Counted from the first letter of the stretch, positions 16,838 through 26,123 are shown. The stretch: DNA of 64,000 bases from Brevibacillus thermoruber 423 (GCF_000454065.1 NZ_KE695652.1:147291-211290), one strand, 5' to 3'. The notes: generated from the sequence alone by a model not told the origin. Made by a program: numbers and translations.

Positions 16838-18055
16838 ATGGCTACGGACTGGCGTTCGCTCGACGAACAGTACATTGTCTCGACGTACAAACGGCTGCCG
16901 ATCGCAATCGCCAAAGGAGAGGGCAATTACCTGTACGACACCGACGGCCGGGCGTATCTGGACCTGTTTACCGGATTGGCCGTCAACGTGCTGGGCCACT
17001 CCCATCCGCGGATTGTCCAGGCGCTCCGGGAGCAGGGCGAGCGGTTTCTGCACATCTCCAACGTCTTTCTCAACCCGCCGGCGATCCGGCTGGCGCAGCG
17101 GCTGATCGACAACACCATCCCCGGCAAGGTCTTTTTCTCCAACTCCGGGGCGGAGGCGACGGAAGCGGCGATCAAGCTGATCCACAAATGGACGAAAGCG
17201 GAGGGGGCCGGCCGGACGGGGATCGCCGTCCTGCGCAACAGCTTCCATGGGCGCACGCTGGGGGCGGTGCGGCTGACGCGGCAGCCCCACGTCTATCAGG
17301 ATTTTCCCCAGCCCGACTTTCCCGTCTACGAGCTGGATGCAGAAGACGCGGAACAGCTTCGCGCGGTCTGCCGGAGCGAGAAGCCGGCGGCCCTCCTGAT
17401 GGAGCCGGTGCTCGGCTCCGGCGGCGTGGTGCCGCTCTCCGAAGCGTATTTGCGGGAAGCGGAGGCGATCTGCCGGGAAGAGGGCGTGCTGTTTGCCATG
17501 GATGAAATCCAGACCGGCATGGGCCGTACGGGCCGTCTGTTTGCCTATCAGCACGCAGGGGTGACGCCCGATTTGATCCTGTTTGCCAAAGGAGTGGGCG
17601 GCGGCCTGCCGCTTGGCGGGGTGATCGCCGGCCAACGGCTGATGAATCTGTTCAAGCCGGGGGATCACGGCACGACCTTTGCGCCCTCGCCGCTCTCCGC
17701 CGCGCTGGGCAACGCGGTGCTGGACGAATTGCTCGACCCGGCCTTCCGCGCCCATGTGAGCGACGTGATCGGCTACCTGTGGGGACGTCTGGAAGAGCTG
17801 AGACAGCGCCTGCCGGAGCAGCTTCAGGCGCTGCGCGGCAAAGGCATGATGGTGGGCATTCCGCTGCACGCGACGCCCGAAGAAGCGGCCCGGCTGCAGC
17901 AAAACCTGCTGGCCGAGGGCATCCTCGTCGACGTGACGCAAAAGACGATCGTCCGCCTGCTGCCTCCGCTCACCTTGACGCGGGCGGATGTGGACCGGTT
18001 TGTGGATGTGTTTGCCCGCCAACTGACGGCGCTCGGCACCGGAAAGGAAGTGTAG
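16838..18055 (+). CDS. Class III aminotransferase, probable N-acetyl-diaminopimelate aminotransferase
   Basis: A 405-aa PLP enzyme of the acetylornithine/ornithine aminotransferase fold. It has the [14 protein letters not shown] motif, [10 protein letters not shown], the [12 protein letters not shown] aspartate segment and the PLP lysine in [13 protein letters not shown]. By itself it would be called ArgD-like. Its place between dapH and dapL, under a lysine riboswitch, implies that it makes N-acetyl-L,L-diaminopimelate. B. subtilis uses a class I enzyme, PatA, for this step. ATG 16838 is chosen; GTG 16826 would leave only one base after AGGAG. Confidence 0.85.
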   Translation: MATDWRSLDEQYIVSTYKRLPIAIAKGEGNYLYDTDGRAYLDLFTGLAVNVLGHSHPRIVQALREQGERFLHISNVFLNPPAIRLAQRLIDNTIPGKVFFSNSGAEATEAAIKLIHKWTKAEGAGRTGIAVLRNSFHGRTLGAVRLTRQPHVYQDFPQPDFPVYELDAEDAEQLRAVCRSEKPAALLMEPVLGSGGVVPLSEAYLREAEAICREEGVLFAMDEIQTGMGRTGRLFAYQHAGVTPDLILFAKGVGGGLPLGGVIAGQRLMNLFKPGDHGTTFAPSPLSAALGNAVLDELLDPAFRAHVSDVIGYLWGRLEELRQRLPEQLQALRGKGMMVGIPLHATPEEAARLQQNLLAEGILVDVTQKTIVRLLPPLTLTRADVDRFVDVFARQLTALGTGKEV

Positions 18056-18059
18056 AGGG

Positions 18060-19205
18060 ATGACCGATTCCCCGTTTGTACGGATTCGCCGCGACCTGCA
18101 TCAAATTCCCGAACCCGGTTTTGCGGAGTACAAAACGCAGCGCTATCTGCTGGACTATCTGGAGCGGCTGCCGCAGGAGCGCCTGCAGATCAAGACCTGG
18201 CGCACCGGCATCCTCGTCAGGGTGCGCGGGCTTCATCCCAAGCGGACGATTGCCTGGCGGGCGGACATGGACGGTCTGCCGATTCGGGAGGAGACGACCT
18301 ATCCGTTCCGCTCCACGCACGAGGGGTACATGCACGCCTGCGGCCACGACATGCACATGGCAATCGGGCTGGGCATTCTGACCCATTTTGTTCACCATCC
18401 CGTCGATGACGATCTGCTCTTCGTGTTCCAGCCGGCCGAAGAAGGACCGGGCGGCGCCAAGCCGATGATGGAGAGCGAGGCGTTTGCCGAGTGGCGGCCC
18501 GACTGCATCTTTGCCCTGCACATCGCGCCGGAGTACCCGGTGGGGCACATCGCCACCAAGCCGGGCATCCTGTTTGCCAACACCTCGGAGCTGATGATCG
18601 AGCTGACCGGCAAAGGGGGGCACGCGGCCTTTCCCCACAAGGCAAACGACATGGTGGTGGCGGCCAGCCATCTGGTGACGCAGCTTCAGTCGATCGTGGC
18701 CCGCAACATCGATCCGCTCGATGCGGCCGTCGTGACAGTGGGCAAGATCGAAGGGGGCACCAAGCAGAACATCATCGCGGAAACGGCGCGGCTGGAGGGG
18801 ACGATCCGGACGCTGTCGCTGGAGTCGATGGCCCGGGTCAAAAGCCGCATCGAGGCGCTGGTCAAAGGCGTCGAAGCGGGATTCGAATGCACGGCCACCA
18901 TCGATTACGGCTGCGGGTACTGCCAAGTGTACAACCATGAGGCGTTGACCGAGCAGTTCATGGAATGGGTAGGCACCAAGCGCCCGGACATCACGCCGAT
19001 CCGCTGCAGCGAAGCGATGACGGGGGAGGACTTCGGCTTTTTCCTGTCGGAAATCCCCGGCTTTTTGTTCTGGCTCGGGGTGAATACGCCCTACGGCCTG
19101 CACCATGCGAAAATTGAACCGGACGAGCGGGCGATCGACATCGCCATCAGTCTGGTGACGGACTATCTGACCTGGCTGTCCGGGCAGGAGGAATGGCTGA
19201 TCTGA
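18060..19205 (+). CDS. dapL: N-acetyldiaminopimelate deacetylase
   Basis: A 381-aa M20 metallopeptidase-family deacetylase, close to B. subtilis DapL (about 374 aa). The metal site is visible as [19 protein letters not shown] near residue 95 and the EEGPGG catalytic glutamate pair near 130, with a late metal-binding segment at HHAKIEPDE. It removes acetate from N-acetyl-diaminopimelate. The gene begins four bases after the aminotransferase stop, with AGAGGG before the ATG. A terminator at 19293 ends the operon. Confidence 0.93.
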   Translation: MTDSPFVRIRRDLHQIPEPGFAEYKTQRYLLDYLERLPQERLQIKTWRTGILVRVRGLHPKRTIAWRADMDGLPIREETTYPFRSTHEGYMHACGHDMHMAIGLGILTHFVHHPVDDDLLFVFQPAEEGPGGAKPMMESEAFAEWRPDCIFALHIAPEYPVGHIATKPGILFANTSELMIELTGKGGHAAFPHKANDMVVAASHLVTQLQSIVARNIDPLDAAVVTVGKIEGGTKQNIIAETARLEGTIRTLSLESMARVKSRIEALVKGVEAGFECTATIDYGCGYCQVYNHEALTEQFMEWVGTKRPDITPIRCSEAMTGEDFGFFLSEIPGFLFWLGVNTPYGLHHAKIEPDERAIDIAISLVTDYLTWLSGQEEWLI

Positions 19206-19292
19206 GCAGGACCAGCTGGTCCTTGCCGTGATCGTTTCGGCCTGGCTGCGATAACACGCGCGCGAAAACACGCGGGCGAAAATCCGTTCATC

Positions 19293-19326
19293 GAAAAGCG
19301 ACTCCAATCGAGTCGCTTTTCATTTT
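19293..19326 (+). terminator. Terminator of the dapH operon
   Basis: AAAAGCGACTC pairs with GAGTCGCTTTT around a CAATC loop, with further T after it. Confidence 0.88.
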
Positions 19327-19332
19327 GCTCAT

Positions 19333-19360
19333 TTACAAGCATGACTGCCGGGCGTATAAT
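19333..19360 (+). promoter_or_regulatory. Promoter of the Fur-linked operon
   Basis: TTACAA (19333-19338), 16-base spacer, consensus TATAAT (19355-19360). The Fur-like boxes begin at its last base. Confidence 0.75.
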
Positions 19361-19396
19361 GAGAATCATCTTCATTGATAATAACTCTCATTATCA
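19360..19396 (+). promoter_or_regulatory. Tandem Fur-box-like operators
   Basis: GATAATAACTCTCATTATC (19377-19395) matches 15 of 19 positions of the classical Fur box and has perfect seven-base arms (TGATAAT/ATTATCA). A second, weaker 7-1-7 element, TGAGAATCATCTTCA, occupies 19360-19374. They overlap the expected start of transcription, so repression by Fur with iron is the simplest reading. Confidence 0.82.
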
Positions 19397-19434
19397 TCCG
19401 CTTATATGCGTCAACGGCAGGAGGAGGAGTTTCC

Positions 19435-21543
19435 TTGGCAAGAAAACCGTTTTCCGTATTGCTGGCAACCGCCTTGCTGGCAGGGTGCACCCCGGAGGCG
19501 CCGTCAGGCACCAACCAGTCCGCACAGCAGCCCGCGGGCCAGGCGGCCGGCACCAAAGCACAGGGTCTGCGCGTGGAAAAGACCGATTACCGCTTTGACA
19601 CGGCGGCCAACATGTTTGCCTATTCCGAGTTTGAGCTGTCGGGCGAACCGCTCGCGGAGTCGCTGGGGCTTGACCTGGACCTGCTGGATGCGGGCAAGCC
19701 GGACAGCCCCACCCCGTTTGACTACACCGCCGGAATCGAGTCCTACGAGTATTCCGAAGAGGCGATGTACGAAGTGGTGGAAAAGTCCGGCTTGGGCCTG
19801 CATCTCGTCAACGGTCCCGTCAACGTCAAGCGGGCCGGAGCCAACGACCCGCGCAAGGCGCTGGCGGAGCGCTATTTCGCGCTGGCCAAAGCGGTCGGCT
19901 ACGCGCCGGAGGAGCTGTTTCAAAACATGTTCCCCACGTTTGTCGAATACGCGTCCGGCGATCCGCACTACGTGACCAAGGTGGACACCAGCAAGTTCGC
20001 CGACGGGGAAGACGGACGCTACATTCCCAAATACCAGGTGGACTTCGCCACGCTGCGCTGGGACCGCGGCCGAATGGAGCGGGTGCTGACCCCGTCCGCG
20101 CTCGGCGGGACCTATCTGAAGCAGGCGCTTTGGCTGGGTGACTTTTTGGGCGGATTCCACACGGTGGACAAGGACGAAGAGCTGGAGGCCGCCTCGCCCG
20201 ACCAGGACAAGGACCCCAATATCCGCCTTGGCGTCAGCACGGCGGACGGTTTGCAGGGGGTGCTGCTCGCGGAGGGCGTCTGGAACAAGCTCGCCTTCAT
20301 GCGCGACCGGCTGTTCCTGGATGCGGCCAGCGGCAAGCTGGGGGCCACGCCGGGAACGAAATACGATCCGGCCAAGGGGCTTGTCTACCTTCCCCACGCC
20401 ATCCAGGTGGCGGAAGACGGCAGCAAGGAATTCCCCGGCGTCAAGGAGCTGAAGGTCACCGACAAACGCAGCCTGCTGCAGGACCAATGGCTGATGATGT
20501 GGGCCGCTTCCGAATTTTTCGGCACGTCCGATCAGCGGCCCGCCAACCGGAATCAAAACCCGGCGTTTCTGGCCGTGTTTGACGGCGACCCGTTCCCGAA
20601 AGCGCCGGCGGCCAACCTGGACAATCAAATCGCAAACGACGTGAAGGCGGACGATCCGTATTCGCTCAACCGGGACATTTTGTACACCCTGTTTGCCAAC
20701 CTGGAGGCGATGCACTGGAACGCCAGGGAGCAGACGCTGGTGGACGAACACTCCGGGGAGGCGAACGGGCAGGGCGATCACGCCGACACCTTCCAGATCG
20801 GATACGCCCTGGAGGCGCTGCGCCTGTTCCAGCGGGCGGTCGACGGCATGCCGCTGGGATACGCGAGCGGTGAAGCGGCGCAAGGCTTGGGTACGCCGGA
20901 GGGGAAAAAGGCGCTGGGCATGATCAAGGCGCAGGCCGACTTTATCCTCACCAAGCTCTTGGACGAACAGGACGGCCTGGTGGCAAACGGCTACCGCATC
21001 GGCTCGGGCCGGGATGGCGACGCCAAGACGCTGAAGGCCCAACTGGGGGCCATCCGCGGTTTGACGGCGGCGTTTCTGGCGACCAAGGAGGAGAAGTACC
21101 GGGATGCCGCCCGCAAGCTGTTCGACCAGACGGTGAAAACGTTCTGGGACGACGGGGCGTCCGCTTTTCGCGACGCAGTCGGCAAGGAGAACGACTACGC
21201 CTACGATCCGTACCTGGCAGGCGCCGTCTCCGCCGGGCTGCGCCTCGGCATGCTCAACCTGGTCAACACGGACGCGGACAAGGAAAAATACCCCTCGCTC
21301 GAACTGGGTAAGCTGACCGACATGTACACCCGCTTTTTCAAGACAGTGGTCAACGGCCCGACGCTGGAGGGCGGGATGCAGGCGAGCGAATTCTGGGATA
21401 CGGGTGACTACTACAAGGAAACGTCCGACTCGCCGGACAATACGGACAAGGACACCGTGCCGCAGATTCAGGCGGCCGTGGGCAAACACGGCCCGTACGG
21501 CATCGCCCCCGTGCTTCTGCCGGTAACGGTGAAGAAGCCGTAG
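19435..21543 (+). CDS. Iron-regulated lipoprotein of unknown function (702 aa)
   Basis: The TTG at 19435 follows GGAGGAGGAG. Any start further upstream would lie inside the Fur box. Residues 1-18 form a lipoprotein signal ending in the lipobox LLAGC, so the protein is anchored outside the membrane. The rest has no cysteine-haem motif and no recognised domain. The second half (about 420-680) is rich in helices with paired motifs such as GYALEALRLFQRAVDG and QLGAIRGLTAAFLATKEEKYRDAARKLFD, suggesting an alpha-helical toroid. Twelve bases separate it from the cytochrome gene, so the two are probably co-expressed under iron limitation. Confidence 0.7.
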   Translation: MARKPFSVLLATALLAGCTPEAPSGTNQSAQQPAGQAAGTKAQGLRVEKTDYRFDTAANMFAYSEFELSGEPLAESLGLDLDLLDAGKPDSPTPFDYTAGIESYEYSEEAMYEVVEKSGLGLHLVNGPVNVKRAGANDPRKALAERYFALAKAVGYAPEELFQNMFPTFVEYASGDPHYVTKVDTSKFADGEDGRYIPKYQVDFATLRWDRGRMERVLTPSALGGTYLKQALWLGDFLGGFHTVDKDEELEAASPDQDKDPNIRLGVSTADGLQGVLLAEGVWNKLAFMRDRLFLDAASGKLGATPGTKYDPAKGLVYLPHAIQVAEDGSKEFPGVKELKVTDKRSLLQDQWLMMWAASEFFGTSDQRPANRNQNPAFLAVFDGDPFPKAPAANLDNQIANDVKADDPYSLNRDILYTLFANLEAMHWNAREQTLVDEHSGEANGQGDHADTFQIGYALEALRLFQRAVDGMPLGYASGEAAQGLGTPEGKKALGMIKAQADFILTKLLDEQDGLVANGYRIGSGRDGDAKTLKAQLGAIRGLTAAFLATKEEKYRDAARKLFDQTVKTFWDDGASAFRDAVGKENDYAYDPYLAGAVSAGLRLGMLNLVNTDADKEKYPSLELGKLTDMYTRFFKTVVNGPTLEGGMQASEFWDTGDYYKETSDSPDNTDKDTVPQIQAAVGKHGPYGIAPVLLPVTVKKP

Positions 21544-21555
21544 GAGGGTTCTGCC

Positions 21556-23562
21556 GTGGAAAACAAACGGAATAAGCGGTTCACATGGATAGGGTGGGGG
21601 CTGATTGCGGCCCTTGCCCTTTCCGCTTGCAGCCCGACTGACGAAGCGGTCGGGGGACCTGCCGGCGAACCGAGAAAAGCCCCTGCGGAAAGCCGGCCGA
21701 TCGCCATCACCCGCGACGGCACAGCGGTGGTGACGGCCAACATCGACGTGCCGACGATCACGCTGGTGGACGTGAAAAAACGGGCCGTGACCGCGGAGAT
21801 CCCGGTCGGGCGGGAGCCGCGCAGCATCGCCCTCTCGCCTGACGACCGGTGCGCCTACGTGACGGCGATGCACGACGATCGGGTGGACGTGGTCGATCTG
21901 GAAAAACGGCAGGTGATCGCCTCCGTTCCGGTGGCCCATCAGCCGTTTGCCGTCGTCACCAGTCCCGACGGCAAATGGGTCTACGTCAGTTCGTACCGCG
22001 GAGGGGTCATCAGCGTGATCGACACGTCCACCAACCGGGTGGTCCGCGAACTCCCGGTGGAGCGGGAACCGCGCGGCCTGGCGCTGAACGCGGACGGTTC
22101 GGAGCTGTACGTCAGCCATTACCTCAACGGTCATGTGAGCGTGATCGACACCGCCGCCTGGAAGGTGAAAAAAACGGTGGCGCTGGCCGAGACGCCGGAA
22201 CCGCCCAATCACGACCAAAAGGTGAGCCAGGGGGTGCCCGGCATGGTGGAAAACATGACGTTTTCCCCGGACGGAAAAGAGCTGTGGCTGCCCCATATCC
22301 TGACCAACACAGACACGCCGATCCAGTTTGAGTCCACCATCTTTCCGACGGTGTCGGTGATCGACACGACGGCGCGGAAGGAGCGGGTGGAGGAGCGGAA
22401 GCACCTGTTCAAGCAGATGAACATCGTCAACGTGAAAAACGAGACGGAGATTGTCTCCAACCCAGCCGACGTGGCCTTTCTGCCGGACGGCAGCAAAGCG
22501 TTTGTGGTCATGGGCGGAAGCGAGGACCTGATGACCTTCGACCTCCGGCGCGGCGGACGGGCGACGCAGCTTCTGCGCCGCGTGCCGGGGGCCAACCCGC
22601 GCGGCATGGTGATCTCCCCGGACGGCAGCGAGCTGTACATCCACAACACGATGAGCCACGACCTCGTCTTCGTCGAGACCGGCGGCTCCGATTCGTACAA
22701 AAAAGCGGCCGTCTCGGGAAAACCGCTCCCCCTGATCGCCAAGGATCCGCTGCCCCCCGACGTTCGCGCCGGCAAAGTGATGTTCTTTTCCGCCAACAGC
22801 GACCGATTCGCCGCGCCGATCACCGGCAAGAACTGGATGAGCTGCGCCTCCTGTCACTTTGACGGCGAGATCAACGGGCTTACCTTCCTGACCCCCAAAG
22901 GGCCGCGCAACCTGCCGAGCAACGTGCTCGCCACCAAGACGGGCCTGATGACCTGGGATGGCAGCCGTGACGATTTTGCCGACTACCTGCTGACGGTGCA
23001 GAACGAAATGGGCGGGATGACCCAGTTCGATCCGACGAAACCGCTGCCGCCCGAGGTGCAAAAGATGTTTGACCAGATGTTTGCCTACCTGGACTACGCC
23101 GATTCGCTGCCGGTGCCGAAAAGTCCGTACCGGAAGCCGGACGGATCGCTGACGCCGCTGGCTCAACAGGGAGAGGCGCTGTTCAAGGGAAAGGCGGGCT
23201 GCATTACCTGTCACGCCCTGCCGAACTATACCGACAGCGCGCAGGCGGTGGACGCCGCCGGCAGGCTGAGCGTGCAAAACCGCCGTTTTCTGCACGACGT
23301 CGGCACGGCCACGCCGGCCGATAAAGGGGCGGTAGAGGGCGACGGCCGGGCCCATTTCCAAAATCCGCGCAAGCCGGGCGAGTTTGATACCCCGACGCTG
23401 CGAGGCGTCTGGGCGACCGCGCCGTACCTGCACGACGGCAGCGCCGCCACCATCGAAGAGGTGCTGACCACGCGCAATCCGCAGCACAAGCACGGCAACG
23501 CCCATTTGCTGACCGAACAGGAACGGAAAGCGCTGGTGGAGTACGTCTTGTCGCTGGATTAA
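21556..23562 (+). CDS. Lipoprotein with beta-propeller and di-haem cytochrome c peroxidase-like domain
   Basis: A 668-aa protein with GTG start (AGGAGG upstream) and lipobox LSAC near residue 25. Residues about 45-390 are YVTN-type propeller repeats (IPVGREPRSIALSPDD, VPVAHQPFAVVTSPDGKWVYV, SVIDTSTNRVV). The C-terminal part has two haem c sites, C430-x-x-C433-H434 and C549-x-x-C552-H553, plus TPTLRGVWATAPYLHDGSAATIEEVL, the signature of the MauG/di-haem peroxidase family. It should be an extracytoplasmic redox enzyme or electron-transfer protein. Substrate is unknown. Iron-dependent repression of a haem protein is unusual. Confidence 0.82.
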   Translation: MENKRNKRFTWIGWGLIAALALSACSPTDEAVGGPAGEPRKAPAESRPIAITRDGTAVVTANIDVPTITLVDVKKRAVTAEIPVGREPRSIALSPDDRCAYVTAMHDDRVDVVDLEKRQVIASVPVAHQPFAVVTSPDGKWVYVSSYRGGVISVIDTSTNRVVRELPVEREPRGLALNADGSELYVSHYLNGHVSVIDTAAWKVKKTVALAETPEPPNHDQKVSQGVPGMVENMTFSPDGKELWLPHILTNTDTPIQFESTIFPTVSVIDTTARKERVEERKHLFKQMNIVNVKNETEIVSNPADVAFLPDGSKAFVVMGGSEDLMTFDLRRGGRATQLLRRVPGANPRGMVISPDGSELYIHNTMSHDLVFVETGGSDSYKKAAVSGKPLPLIAKDPLPPDVRAGKVMFFSANSDRFAAPITGKNWMSCASCHFDGEINGLTFLTPKGPRNLPSNVLATKTGLMTWDGSRDDFADYLLTVQNEMGGMTQFDPTKPLPPEVQKMFDQMFAYLDYADSLPVPKSPYRKPDGSLTPLAQQGEALFKGKAGCITCHALPNYTDSAQAVDAAGRLSVQNRRFLHDVGTATPADKGAVEGDGRAHFQNPRKPGEFDTPTLRGVWATAPYLHDGSAATIEEVLTTRNPQHKHGNAHLLTEQERKALVEYVLSLD

Positions 23563-23567
23563 ACGGC

Positions 23568-23629
23568 TGTTGATAAGTCCTTCCTCCAGTTTGAGATGCG
23601 CCTGTGGATATTGTGGATATTGTGAAAAA
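23568..23629. repeat. Cluster of DnaA-box-like 9-mers
   Basis: TGTGGATAT occurs twice back to back (23603-23611, 23612-23620) and is followed directly by TGTGAAAAA (23621-23629), which fits the complement of TTWTNCACA. TGTTGATAA (23568-23576) is a further near match. They fill the gap after the cytochrome gene. Confidence 0.5.
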
Positions 23630-23737
23630 AGTTTGCGGGGCGACCACAACTATTTGCCGGCTTGGGCGTATAAGTTAATGGCAAGAAAAAAAGGGAAATC
23701 AAGCGCTGACGCGCAAAACATACTGGAGGATTGCGAC

Positions 23738-24331
23738 ATGAAGAAAGCATGGTTGTCTGCCCTGTTGTTGCTGACGGTCGCCGGCGTAGGGAGCACGGCC
23801 TTGGGCGAAGGCGCGATGCGAGTCTATCTGGGCGGCGAGCGAATCGTCGACAGCTTGCCCGCTTCCACGACCGCTTCGATGCAGAAACTGGTCAAGCGGA
23901 TGGGAGGCTTTGCCGAGTACGATCAACGCTCCGGAAAACTGGAGATCGTCAAGCCGAACGTCAATATTCTGGTGCTGGAGGGCATCCAGCAGTCCCGCAA
24001 CAAGAACATCATTTTCAGCAACCCGATCAAAGGGTACAGCGACAAGGACGTGCCGCGGACGTTTAACGTGTTTGTCGAGGTGGATGACGCGCCGGTGACA
24101 AGAGACCTGAGACTGCGCCTGGTGCTGGTCGGCCCGGACGGCAAAGAGGTGGACCGCGGCAAGGAGTGGAAGTACTCGACGCTGAACGCCAACAGCTTCT
24201 ACTTCTCCGAACCGTTCGTCTCCACCAAGCTGGAAATGTACGGGACGTACAAGGTGCAGCTGCAGATGAAGCCGGAGAAGTCCAACGAGTTCGTCACCGT
24301 CGGCGAAAACAGCTTTACCGTCGGACGATAG
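23738..24331 (+). CDS. Secreted protein of unknown function (197 aa)
   Basis: ATG 23738 has TGGAGGA eight bases upstream. Residues 1 to about 24 form a Sec signal peptide. The mature part starts RVYLGGERIVDS and contains a segment (about 45-70) that resembles the stalk repeats of copper-amine-oxidase N-terminal-like domains. It continues with an all-beta, immunoglobulin-like region (LRLVLVGPDGKEV, MYGTYKVQLQMKPE). There is no lipobox. No specific family is assigned. Confidence 0.65.
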   Translation: MKKAWLSALLLLTVAGVGSTALGEGAMRVYLGGERIVDSLPASTTASMQKLVKRMGGFAEYDQRSGKLEIVKPNVNILVLEGIQQSRNKNIIFSNPIKGYSDKDVPRTFNVFVEVDDAPVTRDLRLRLVLVGPDGKEVDRGKEWKYSTLNANSFYFSEPFVSTKLEMYGTYKVQLQMKPEKSNEFVTVGENSFTVGR

Positions 24332-24379
24332 CCGGATGAGAAAATTGGCTTGGTCGCGTTTCCACATGGCTTGTTGTCA

Positions 24380-24388
24380 TGGTATAAT
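24380..24388 (+). promoter_or_regulatory. Extended -10 promoter of the DUF4912 gene
   Basis: TGGTATAAT, a consensus -10 with the upstream TG motif; no convincing -35 is seen. Confidence 0.55.
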
Positions 24389-24454
24389 GAGTAGCAAATG
24401 ACGTTTTGCGTCACCCTGATGCAAGTACATGAGAGAAAGGAACGATGGGAGCGA

Positions 24455-24817
24455 ATGGAGACAAATCCCGCGCGGTCATCCACAGACATAGAAGGCCCGA
24501 GTATACGGATTGCCTGGAAAGACGAGCAATCGATCCTGGCCCAATGGCACATGACAAAGGAGTTTGAACGGGAGGTGGAGCGGAAATTTGCCATCCCGTT
24601 TGCCGAACTGCCATTTGTCCTCCGCCTCTTTGATGTGACAGACCGCAACGAGATCCGCAACGACGGCACCGACCTCTACACCGACTTTGACATTAACCAC
24701 CGCTCATCGGAGTGGATCCTCTACGGCGTCACACAGGGATTGCACTACTGTGTGGATCTGGGGATACGAATGGTTGATGGCAGATTTTATTCGCTGTCCC
24801 GATCTCAACCGATTTGA
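24455..24817 (+). CDS. DUF4912 domain protein
   Basis: A 120-aa protein with the DUF4912 pattern: ILAQWHMTKEFEREVERKF, LRLFDVTD and RSSEWILYGVTQGLHYCVDLGI. Such proteins are found in many Firmicutes and their function is unknown. Their weak resemblance to carbohydrate/ligand-binding beta domains does not fix a role. ATG 24455 is the likely start because the region before it reads through a G-rich ribosome site (GGGAGCGA). A terminator follows directly. Confidence 0.75.
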   Translation: METNPARSSTDIEGPSIRIAWKDEQSILAQWHMTKEFEREVERKFAIPFAELPFVLRLFDVTDRNEIRNDGTDLYTDFDINHRSSEWILYGVTQGLHYCVDLGIRMVDGRFYSLSRSQPI

Positions 24818-24835
24818 TCAACGTACGCGCAAAAA

Positions 24836-24864
24836 CGGCTCTCCCGAGTGGAGAGCCTTTTTTT
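24836..24864 (+). terminator. Terminator after the DUF4912 gene
   Basis: GGCTCTCC (24837-24844) pairs with GGAGAGCC (24850-24857), followed by seven T. Confidence 0.92.
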
Positions 24865-24901
24865 GTCTTCCGGGCGGGCAGGAGGAGGGACGAACAGGGA
24901 C

Positions 24902-24980
24902 AAAAAGCTTCTTTTCCTCAGAGAAAAGAAGCACAGCCTGGAAAAAAGAAAACAGCCGGTGCGTACCGGCTGCCGTTTTC
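24902..24980 (-). terminator. Two tandem terminators of the DUF1885 gene
   Basis: Minus strand: CAGCCGGT/ACCGGCTG within 24942-24980, followed by a T-rich run, then GCTTCTTTTC/GAAAAGAAGC within 24902-24933, followed by TTTTTG. Confidence 0.8.
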
Positions 24981-24987
24981 CAGACGC

Positions 24988-25416
24988 TCACGGTTTGCGC
25001 GGCTGGAAGTACTGGATGCGCTTGTTGAACAGGTGCAGCTCCGCCTTGTACTCGCGGGCCAAATACCGGCAGTATTCGTTTGCCTTGTTCACGTCGCCGT
25101 GAGTGGCCGACTCCGGCAGGGAGACCTGAATGTAAAACCGCTCCTGGCCGTTCTCCTCCCGGGAGCCCACACCCACGATGATGGCCTTGTAGAGGGTGGG
25201 ATCCTTGCCCTTCAGCAGAATCCAGGAACCCGCCCCTTCCGGCCGCTCCTCGATCACGTACGGAAAGGCGGCGTCCGCGTAGGACCACCCCAGTTGTTCC
25301 CCCGTTTTTCTCGTCATGTCGATGTATCGCTCGAGCTTTGCTTTGACGTCGTCGATGTCCGCTTTCGTGGCTGTGGAGCCTTCCACGAAATAGATGTAGG
25401 CCGATTTCAGGTTCAC
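24988..25416 (-). CDS. DUF1885 family protein
   Basis: A 142-aa protein with the DUF1885 pattern: SAYIYFVEGST, a helical segment ending MTRKTGEQLGWSYADAAFPYVIEE, and RFYIQVSLPESATHGDVNKANEYCRYLAREYKAELHLFN. Family members are Bacillales proteins of unknown function. The GTG at 25416 has AGGAG upstream and gives the usual length; the longer frame to 25485 is unsupported. It is divergent from the MarR-type regulator at 25599. Confidence 0.75.
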   Translation of the reverse strand: MNLKSAYIYFVEGSTATKADIDDVKAKLERYIDMTRKTGEQLGWSYADAAFPYVIEERPEGAGSWILLKGKDPTLYKAIIVGVGSREENGQERFYIQVSLPESATHGDVNKANEYCRYLAREYKAELHLFNKRIQYFQPRKP

Positions 25417-25509
25417 GATTGCCGTCACTCCTAGTCCCGGGAATCTCCTGCGACTAGTGTAGCATTCCCTGCCACTCTTTGGCAATGCGACAAGTCAAAA
25501 GGAAAATAA

Positions 25510-25538
25510 TTGCACGTCTTTTCTGAAAAGTGTAAAAT
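25510..25538 (+). promoter_or_regulatory. Promoter of the MarR-type regulator
   Basis: TTGCAC (25510-25515), 17-base spacer, TAAAAT (25533-25538). Confidence 0.7.
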
Positions 25539-25598
25539 ATATATCACATTCATAAAGAAAGAGAAACAATGATAAAGGATCGTGGAGGAATGGACCCG

Positions 25599-26123
25599 AT
25601 GCAGGAGGTTTCGATTCGAAACGTTTACGAAGCGTTAAACACCATGCGCGCCATTGACGTCGTCAACAAGGAAGACTGGGAACGGGCGGCCAAAGAGGCG
25701 GAGCTGGATTCGTCCGTGCAATTGAACATTCTCTGGATCATTTACTGCTACGAAGGCGTCCGCGTGACGCAGATTGCCGAATGGACCTTTTGGCATCCGT
25801 CTTCCATCGTCATTCATATCAAAAAGCTGGTGGAAAAAGGGATGGTCTCGATCGAAAAGTCGGAGCTGGACGGGCGCGTGGTGCACGTCTACCCGACGCA
25901 GAAGGGACGGGAAGTGATCGAAGCGAGCAGGCGGAGCGTACCGGCGATTTTTCGGCTCACCTATGCGCTGGAAAAGCTGGAGGAGCGGTACAGTACGGCC
26001 GTCGTGGAACTTTTCTTTGAATGCTTGTCGTTTGTCGCCCAATCGCTGCACGGAGCGGAAAAAGTTCGCTGGATTCAGGAAGGGGAGGACCGCGTGCCCA
26101 ACCTTCGCCACCTGATCAGCTAG
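25599..26123 (+). CDS. MarR-family transcriptional regulator
   Basis: A 174-aa winged-helix regulator. The helix-turn-helix is at about residues 50-80 (RVTQIAEWTFWHPSSIVIHIKKLVEKGMV) and the wing is SIEKSELDGRVVHVYPTQKGREV, both typical of MarR proteins. The ILWIIYCYEGVRVTQIAEW segment is reminiscent of Hpr/ScoC, but overall length and C-terminus differ, so orthology is not claimed. ATG 25599 is nine bases after GGAGGA; the ATG at 25589 overlaps that site. No adjacent gene suggests its target. Confidence 0.83.
   Translation: MQEVSIRNVYEALNTMRAIDVVNKEDWERAAKEAELDSSVQLNILWIIYCYEGVRVTQIAEWTFWHPSSIVIHIKKLVEKGMVSIEKSELDGRVVHVYPTQKGREVIEASRRSVPAIFRLTYALEKLEERYSTAVVELFFECLSFVAQSLHGAEKVRWIQEGEDRVPNLRHLIS

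Noticed and set aside
19504-23649. 1381-codon minus-strand frame
   Set aside because: It is the shadow of the lipoprotein and cytochrome genes, whose signal peptides, lipoboxes and haem motifs are clear on the plus strand.
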